Origin: an uncultured Alphaproteobacteria bacterium
GTDB lineage: Bacteria; Pseudomonadota; Alphaproteobacteria; Rhizobiales; Rhizobiaceae
DNA: 20,189 bases
Assembly (NCBI GenBank): GCA_929200335.1
Contig: CAKMZG010000003.1
Location: 1 to 20,189 of the forward strand
Direction of reading: 5' to 3'
The notes beneath the pieces are model-generated. The model made no database searches. It was not told the origin of the DNA and worked only from the letters and a program-made list of their open reading frames with translations. Shown here piece after piece: positions 15,250 to 20,189 of this stretch. The first letter of the stretch is position 1; every line of letters begins with the position of its first letter. The position numbers were made by a program, and so were the translations under genes.

Positions 15250-15424
15250 AATAACCTCCCTAAAGGTGTAATAAGATTAGTGACGCCAATTTAATTGAGA
15301 AATGGCGTTCTAAAATTATTGATAGCAAGTTTTAATTTGAAAATCAAAATAAATATGATTATATTATAAAAATAAATTATTTTGAGGGTGAAAATTAGCT
15401 AATTGAAGGGCGAGGAGAGTAGTT
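15250..15424. promoter_or_regulatory. Divergent xylF/xylR control region with candidate operators
   Basis: This 175-bp AT-rich gap drives xylF leftwards and xylR rightwards. Two symmetric elements are visible: ACGCCA (15283-15288) with TGGCGT (15303-15308), arms centred 20 bp apart, i.e. about two helical turns; and TTTGA-AAA-TCAAA (15336-15348) within an AT stretch. Either could bind the ROK regulator encoded next door, which would then control both directions. Ribosome binding sites are AGGGAGG before xylF and GAGGAGA (15412-15418) before xylR. Exact promoter boxes are not clear. Confidence 0.5.
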
Positions 15425-16630
15425 ATGTTACCAGAACAAAGGCACATGGGACGTGAGGTCCTTTTAGCAGAAATCAGAAGAGCGGGTTCAATTCCCCGTA
15501 TTGATTTATCTGAAATTACTGGGATCAGTCGTGCAACTGTCACCACTATTACTGCTGAGCTAATTAATTATGGTTTGGTGGCTGAAATACCTGTGCAACC
15601 AGAAATATCTGATCTAAAACGTGGTCGCCCAAAAGTAAATTTAAAAATAAATGCAGAAACATTTATTATTGCTGGTATGAAAGTAACAGATGAATTTATC
15701 TCAACGGTATGCGTAGATTTTGAAGGAAATCTAATAGGCAGCCATGTAGAAGAAATGCAGATTGATACCGTAAGCCCTAATGAATTTGTAAAACTTATTC
15801 ACAATGCCTTAGACAACGCCTGCAAAGAAATAGAAGTTGATAGCTCACAAGTTTCTGCATTGGGTATTGGCCTTGCTGGTGTGGTGGATGTGGCAGCTGG
15901 TTTTCTACATTGGTCGCCTTTATTAAATACGCGTGAAGTTTATTTGCAAAAAATGCTTAGCGACGGTTTAAGCCTTCCTGTTTTTATTGATAATGATGCA
16001 AACTTGGTGGCAAAAGCTGAACAGCATTTTGGGCATGGGCGTTCATCGCAAGATTTTTTGGTTGTCACCATTGAAAGTGGGGTAGGGCTAGGCATAATTT
16101 TAAACAACGAACTGTACCGTGGCACCCGTGGATGTGGCGCTGAGTTTGGGCATACAAAAGTACAGCTGGATGGCGCACTATGTAGATGTGGGCAACGCGG
16201 CTGTTTGGAAGCCTATGTAGCTAATTACGCCTTACTAAGAGAAGCTGCGGTCGCAATTGGTAAATCTACAGCCACTAGTGATCATGAAAAATTACGTGAG
16301 CTGGTCGAAAAATCAAAATCTGGAGATGTAACAGCTCAATCGATTTTTAACAGAGCTGCAAGAATGTTTGCCATGGGGCTTGCAAATTTAGTCAATATTT
16401 TTGACCCTGAACTTATCATTCTAGCAGGTGAGCACACACAATTTGATTTTCTTGATCCAAATTTAATTATTAAGCATATTCAAGGTTCTGTCCTACAATT
16501 AGACAGTGCGCCACCTGAAGTAATCATTCATAAATGGGATGCTAGTATGTGGGCGCGTGGTGCTGCTGCTTATGCAATTGAAGGTATTCAAAAAATAGCA
16601 CTTGAGAGATTTAATGAAAGCGCAGCTTAA
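15425..16630 (+). CDS. xylR: ROK-family transcriptional regulator of the xylose locus
   Basis: Sugar-responsive repressor (401 aa) of the NagC/XylR ROK type. The N-terminal winged helix-turn-helix spans about 10-60 (IDLSEITGISRATVTTITAEL), then a basic RGRPK wing (67-70). The C-terminal sugar-kinase-like ROK domain has GIGLAGVVD (147-155), DNDAN (189-193), GVGLGIILNNELYRG, and the ROK zinc site H243, C253, C255 and C260 in GHTKVQLDGALCRCGQRGCLE. D190 occupies the kinase catalytic Asp position, but fused HTH members usually regulate. It is divergent from xylF, near xylA and not AraC-like as in enterics, so xylose-type ligands are likely. Its last 17 bp overlap the start of the next gene. Confidence 0.9.
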   Translation: MLPEQRHMGREVLLAEIRRAGSIPRIDLSEITGISRATVTTITAELINYGLVAEIPVQPEISDLKRGRPKVNLKINAETFIIAGMKVTDEFISTVCVDFEGNLIGSHVEEMQIDTVSPNEFVKLIHNALDNACKEIEVDSSQVSALGIGLAGVVDVAAGFLHWSPLLNTREVYLQKMLSDGLSLPVFIDNDANLVAKAEQHFGHGRSSQDFLVVTIESGVGLGIILNNELYRGTRGCGAEFGHTKVQLDGALCRCGQRGCLEAYVANYALLREAAVAIGKSTATSDHEKLRELVEKSKSGDVTAQSIFNRAARMFAMGLANLVNIFDPELIILAGEHTQFDFLDPNLIIKHIQGSVLQLDSAPPEVIIHKWDASMWARGAAAYAIEGIQKIALERFNESAA

Positions 16631-18191
16631 ACATATCTTTCTATTTTTCATTTTATCATTGTTTTTCAATTTTGCCTTTGCAGAAGAGCCTATTATTGCG
16701 CCAAAATTTATTGAACGCATGAGTAATATTGACCATCGTTATGATGGTGGTTGGGAACATTTTGTGGGCGGGGGTATTGCTGCTTTTGATTGTAATAATG
16801 ATGGTTTGTTAGATGTCTATGCTGCAGGGGGTGAAAATACCGCTGGGCTATTTGTAAATAAAACAAACCTTGATACTAAAAAATTATCCTTTAAAAATAA
16901 TACACCGCAAATTCTTAGAATTAAAAATGTAACGGGCGCTTATCCTATTGATATCAACAATGATCAAATTTTAGATTTAACTGTGTTGCGGGTAGGCGAA
17001 AACATAATTTTCAAAGGCAAGGGCAATTGTGAATTTGAAAAATTTACAGCTTTGCAATTTCTATCAGATGATAAATGGACCACAGCTTTTTCTGCAACAT
17101 GGGAAGAGGGAAACATTTTACCGACACTTGTCTTTGGCAATTATGTCGATCGTAAGAATCCTAAAGGTCCTTTTGAAACCTGCGATGTGAATATACTCTA
17201 TCGCCCTGATGGTGCCCATTATAAAAAGCCAATTGAACTATCTCCTGGCTTTTGCACCCTCTCAATGCTGTTTAGCGATTGGTCGAGGCAGGGCAAAACA
17301 GATTTGAGGATTAGCAATGACCGTCATTACTATGTTAAAAATGGTCAAGAACAACTTTGGAAAATGCAAAAAATACCTGAACTTTACAATCAAAGCGAGG
17401 GTTGGCAACCTTATAAAATTTGGGGCATGGGCATTGCTAGCAGAGACCTTGATTTCGATGGTATTTCAGAAATTTATCTTTCCTCTATGGGTGATCAAAA
17501 ACTACAAAGCCTAGATGTGAAATCAGGTAAGCCTCATTATAAGAATGCTAAATTTGATCGTGGCATTAGTGCCCATCGGCCTTATATGGGTGATGATGGG
17601 CGGCCTTCCACTGGCTGGCATGTAGCCTTTGGTGATGTTCAAAATGATGGTTTGGATGATATTTTTATTGCTAAGGGCAATGTTGATCAAATGCCATCAA
17701 GTGCTATGAAGGATCCCAATAATTTATTGATTCAAAAATCTGATGGCACATTTAGAGAATTCGGGGAAGAGGCAGACATTGCAGATGTCTCACGCAGTCG
17801 TGGTGCTGCTTTGCATGACTTTAATAATGATGGTTTGCTCGATTTGATTGTTATAAATCGCCGTGAGAAAATTAGATTTTACGAGAATATTACGCAATCC
17901 ATAGGCAATTGGATTTCAGTGCAATTATCTCAAAACTTAAAAAACAAAAATGCTATTGGCGCATGGATTGAAGTGAAAACAAAAGATCGTATTTATACCC
18001 GAGAGATCACGCTAGGTGGCGGCCATGCAAGTGGATCAATAGCACCAGAGCATTTTGGTTTAGGAAAAATCGACACTGTGAGTGTGCGTGTGATATGGCC
18101 AAATGGCACAAAGAGTGATTGGTATAAAGCAAATGCCAACCATGCTTATGAAATCACCAATAATGAAGATGAAATAAAACTGCTTTATTAA
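16614..18191 (+). CDS. Secreted CRTAC1-type protein: FG-GAP/VCBS repeats plus ASPIC/UnbV domain
   Basis: Exported protein of 525 aa, function unknown. A clear signal peptide (1-23, FAFA/EE) starts at ATG 16614, with GAGAG five bases upstream; a TTG four codons earlier lacks such a site. At least five calcium-type repeat motifs follow: FDCNNDGLLDVYA (59-70), IDINNDQILDLTV (112-124), LDFDGISEIYLS (279-290), GDVQNDGLDDIFIA (340-353) and HDFNNDGLLDLIV (401-413), consistent with beta-propeller blades. Residues 445-514 are an ASPIC/UnbV domain (NAIGAWIEVKTKDR, EITLGGGHASGS, VRVIWPNGTKSDW). The start lies within xylR (17-bp overlap) and the stop overlaps that of the convergent di-haem protein gene. 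CRTAC1-like and di-haem peroxidase genes being side by side suggests joint periplasmic action, not proven. Confidence 0.88.
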   Translation: MKAQLKHIFLFFILSLFFNFAFAEEPIIAPKFIERMSNIDHRYDGGWEHFVGGGIAAFDCNNDGLLDVYAAGGENTAGLFVNKTNLDTKKLSFKNNTPQILRIKNVTGAYPIDINNDQILDLTVLRVGENIIFKGKGNCEFEKFTALQFLSDDKWTTAFSATWEEGNILPTLVFGNYVDRKNPKGPFETCDVNILYRPDGAHYKKPIELSPGFCTLSMLFSDWSRQGKTDLRISNDRHYYVKNGQEQLWKMQKIPELYNQSEGWQPYKIWGMGIASRDLDFDGISEIYLSSMGDQKLQSLDVKSGKPHYKNAKFDRGISAHRPYMGDDGRPSTGWHVAFGDVQNDGLDDIFIAKGNVDQMPSSAMKDPNNLLIQKSDGTFREFGEEADIADVSRSRGAALHDFNNDGLLDLIVINRREKIRFYENITQSIGNWISVQLSQNLKNKNAIGAWIEVKTKDRIYTREITLGGGHASGSIAPEHFGLGKIDTVSVRVIWPNGTKSDWYKANANHAYEITNNEDEIKLLY

Positions 18192-19561
18192 TCAACATCC
18201 AATCCGCTTGGCACAGTTTTTGGGCTACCAAGGCGTCCCTTTTTGCTAATGGGGTCGGTTAAGCTTTTTAGAAATTCAACAAGATTTTCTACCTCATTAT
18301 CGCTTAGTCTCATAGGCATTAACTCATTAGCGTCAGCTATTTTTTTCAGTTCGCTTTCATTGGAAAGTATTGCCCAATCTGAAGCGTTATCGAATTGAGG
18401 CAAGGGCAGGTTTTTTGGCTTATAAGTATAAAGAGATTTGATTGGATCAAGATGATGTTTAATAACTTCATCAAGGCTTAGATAAGTGCCAGCGTGCCCA
18501 TAGGGAGATGTAAGTTCTACATTGCGCAAGCTGGGGGTTCTGAATTTATAAGCATCTTGTAGGTTCCCTGTTACGCGCATTCTGCCCTCATCGCGATGAT
18601 GATCTTCAAAACGCTCTGCTTTACCAGGGCCAATTTGTGGCATCGCAATTGCATGGAATTGATGATCCGTTTGAAACCTACCAGTATGACAAGAAACACA
18701 TTTTGCCTTACCGTAAAATAATTTCATGCCTGCTGTTGCTTTTGGTGAAAGTGTATTATTCTTAGTGATAAATTCATCAAATGGACTTTGATCTGCACGC
18801 CATTCAAAGTCTATAAATTTTGCAATAACATTTGCTATATCAGTGAAGTGAATTTCACGATTGCCAATTAATGCAGTAAAGCGCTTTTTATATTCATCTA
18901 TATGAGAAACTCTTTTAGCAATAATATCCCAAGTGCCAGATTCGCCTGTCAATAGTCCTTTTCTAACGGCACTGGATATTTCATTTTCTGAATAATGCCC
19001 TGCCATTTCATCAGGCGATAAAACAGGAAACATAGCTTGGGCTGATAAAACGCTGTCAAAGCCCGTTGTCATTTCATCTTCTAAAGGAGTGCGGATGCCA
19101 CTTTTGCGACTGTCATCTTTTTCTAATCTGCCATCATGAAAAAAACTAGTGAACTCGGGTTGACCTAAATTAAAAAGGGCAGGTGAATTTCTAGGAATGC
19201 GTTGTTCAGGTAAATTATCCAAAAGGGCTTTGCGTAATTTGCCAATGCCTTTTGCGCCATCGCCAAGCCCTAAAGATAGCCCATCCGATGTGCCGGTTTT
19301 CGGGTGGTGGCAAGATGCGCAAGACACTTTTTTGCCGCCACTTAAGATGGGGTCATAAAATAACAACTGCCCCAGTTTTACTTCTGCATCATCAAATATA
19401 GATTGTTTTTGTTGTAGAGTTATACCAGCTTTTTTCAAAACCATTTGACGCAAATTTTCAGTAGATTGCGCCCACAAATACATGGGCTTGAGCATGAAAA
19501 AAATCATGCCCAAGCTTAGTAGTATTAATTTTATATTGGCTTTATACAAAGCGATTAACAT
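18188..19561 (-). CDS. Di-haem cytochrome c peroxidase / MauG-family protein
   Basis: Periplasmic di-haem c-type protein, 457 aa from ATG 19561. The N-terminal hydrophobic segment (8-31) is a signal peptide or anchor. Two haem c sites are present: CASCH (81-85) and CVSCH (288-292). Family landmarks are RNSPALFNLG (124-133), FFHDGR (140-145) and YKFRTPSLRNVELTSPYGHAGTY-type region (338-360). Classical CCPs carry a Met ligand before FKVPxLRN; here the matching place appears to be Y338, recalling the Tyr-ligated haem of MauG. At 457 aa it is longer than the usual 320-370, partly from an extended C-terminus after 370. The ATG lies inside xylA (20-bp overlap), and a longer open frame would overlap xylA by 74 bp. 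It reduces peroxide or oxidises a protein partner; which is unresolved. Confidence 0.88.
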   Translation of the reverse strand: MLIALYKANIKLILLSLGMIFFMLKPMYLWAQSTENLRQMVLKKAGITLQQKQSIFDDAEVKLGQLLFYDPILSGGKKVSCASCHHPKTGTSDGLSLGLGDGAKGIGKLRKALLDNLPEQRIPRNSPALFNLGQPEFTSFFHDGRLEKDDSRKSGIRTPLEDEMTTGFDSVLSAQAMFPVLSPDEMAGHYSENEISSAVRKGLLTGESGTWDIIAKRVSHIDEYKKRFTALIGNREIHFTDIANVIAKFIDFEWRADQSPFDEFITKNNTLSPKATAGMKLFYGKAKCVSCHTGRFQTDHQFHAIAMPQIGPGKAERFEDHHRDEGRMRVTGNLQDAYKFRTPSLRNVELTSPYGHAGTYLSLDEVIKHHLDPIKSLYTYKPKNLPLPQFDNASDWAILSNESELKKIADANELMPMRLSDNEVENLVEFLKSLTDPISKKGRLGSPKTVPSGLDVD

Positions 19562-20189
19562 AGTTTTCCAAGATTTCTTGACGGCCAGATTTAGCACTTG
19601 GATTAATATTCTCACTTAAAACCATCTCTTCAATGCTTTCTAAAGAACCATTGAGCATGGCTTGTGCACGCTCTGAATTCCAATTAGCATAGCGATCATC
19701 AAGGGCTTTTTGCAAGCCGCCATCTTCAACCATTTTTGCGGCTGCTTTAAAGCCTTTAGCACAAACATCCATGCCGCCAATATGAGCTGCAATCAAATCT
19801 TGTGGGTCAAGAGATTGACGGCGAAGTTTAGCATCAAAGTTAGTGCCACCAGATTTTAAACCACCACCTTGAATAATATAATAATAAGCTAGCGCAACTT
19901 CTGGAACATTATTTGGGAATTGATCTGTATCCCAGCCAGACTGATAGTCATTACGGTTCATATCAATTGAACCAAAAACATCTAAGGCAACGGCTGTTGC
20001 AATTTCGTGCTCAAAAGAGTGCCCCGCCAAAATTGCATGGCCTTGTTCAAGGTTAAGTTTAACCTCTTTTTCTAACCCGTATTTTTGTAAGAAGCCATAG
20101 CATGTTGCCGCATCATAATCATATTGATGCTTGGATGGCTCTTGTGGTTTGGGCTCTACTAGAATTTGGCCTTTAAATCCAATTTTGTG
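19542..20189 (-). CDS. xylA: Xylose isomerase, partial (5' half missing)
   Basis: Converts D-xylose to D-xylulose in the cytosol. The last 215 residues are seen; the frame is open through the right edge, and about half of the usual 435-440 aa lies outside. Metal-site and family motifs are intact: VEPKPQEPSKHQYDYDAAT, EQGHAILAGHSFEHE (metal Glu/His), SIDMNRND, GWDTDQFPNN (metal Asp residues) and TNFDAKLRRQS. The C-terminus reads SGRQEILENYVNRFV as in other XylA proteins. It reads on the minus strand into the di-haem protein gene, whose ATG lies within its last 20 bp, so the two are probably one transcript. xylB (xylulokinase) is not in the window. Confidence 0.96.
   Translation of the reverse strand, partial: HKIGFKGQILVEPKPQEPSKHQYDYDAATCYGFLQKYGLEKEVKLNLEQGHAILAGHSFEHEIATAVALDVFGSIDMNRNDYQSGWDTDQFPNNVPEVALAYYYIIQGGGLKSGGTNFDAKLRRQSLDPQDLIAAHIGGMDVCAKGFKAAAKMVEDGGLQKALDDRYANWNSERAQAMLNGSLESIEEMVLSENINPSAKSGRQEILENYVNRFV

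Noticed and set aside
15331..15380. AT-rich run between xylF and xylR as a possible small RNA or attachment site
   Set aside because: Only AT-rich short symmetries are seen, with no terminator, no integrase gene and no tRNA nearby.
16602..16613. TTG start four codons upstream for the CRTAC1-type protein
   Set aside because: The ATG at 16614 has a GAGAG site at good spacing and begins directly with a normal signal peptide.
19562..19615. Upstream start giving the di-haem protein 18 more residues
   Set aside because: It would overlap xylA by 74 bp and place a charged extension before the signal peptide; ATG 19561 gives a better N-terminus.
1..20189. CRISPR arrays, transposases, tRNA or rRNA genes
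   Set aside because: No regularly spaced repeats, transposase motifs, terminal inverted repeats or tRNA-like cloverleaf sequences were noticed on either strand.

Overview
The window is AT-rich DNA (about 40% G+C by eye) from a bacterium that is most likely an alphaproteobacterium. The clues are a two-subunit proton-translocating transhydrogenase, a PotABCD-type transporter with an unusually long first permease loop, a ROK-type xylose regulator, a single-domain XylG ATPase and a CRTAC1/di-haem peroxidase pair. The order cannot be fixed from the sequence. Nothing here looks like an insertion sequence, prophage, CRISPR array, tRNA or rRNA. Coding density is high and most genes are packed with overlaps or very short gaps.

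Positions 1-2910 (minus strand) hold pntA and the 5' part of pntB, which runs off the left edge. A divergent regulatory gap of about 310 bp follows. Positions 3222-6254 (plus) hold three tightly coupled catabolic genes: a 2,3-diaminopropionate ammonia-lyase-like PLP enzyme, an M24 'pita-bread' hydrolase, and an Asp/Glu-racemase-superfamily protein resembling EutA of ectoine use. Positions 6354-10817 (plus) hold a complete polyamine-type ABC importer: ATPase, binding protein and two permeases. A plausible reading is that the importer brings in a nitrogenous compound which the three enzymes open, epimerise and deaminate to pyruvate and ammonia. The substrate is not known from sequence, and this is the best candidate in the window for an undescribed pathway.

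Positions 10911-11927 (plus) encode an aldose 1-epimerase, facing a D-xylose locus. Positions 11997-15249 (minus) are xylF-xylH-xylG, an ABC xylose importer. The ROK regulator xylR is transcribed divergently from xylF at 15425-16630. The right edge (19542-20189, minus) is the 3' half of xylA, xylose isomerase. Between xylR and xylA lies a compact convergent pair: a secreted FG-GAP/ASPIC (CRTAC1-type) protein whose start lies inside xylR, and a MauG/cytochrome c peroxidase-family di-haem protein whose start lies inside the end of xylA. Their stop codons share the same TTAA. This pair is welded to xylose genes on both sides and is the second main point of interest.

Both ABC importers carry a perfect 11-bp hairpin just after the binding-protein gene, which fits a need for more binding protein than permease. 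Several starts are non-ATG (GTG for pntA, TTG for the PotA-like ATPase and the epimerase). Three others (potB-like, xylG, crtac1) are better placed at an internal ATG with a good ribosome binding site than at the longest open frame.
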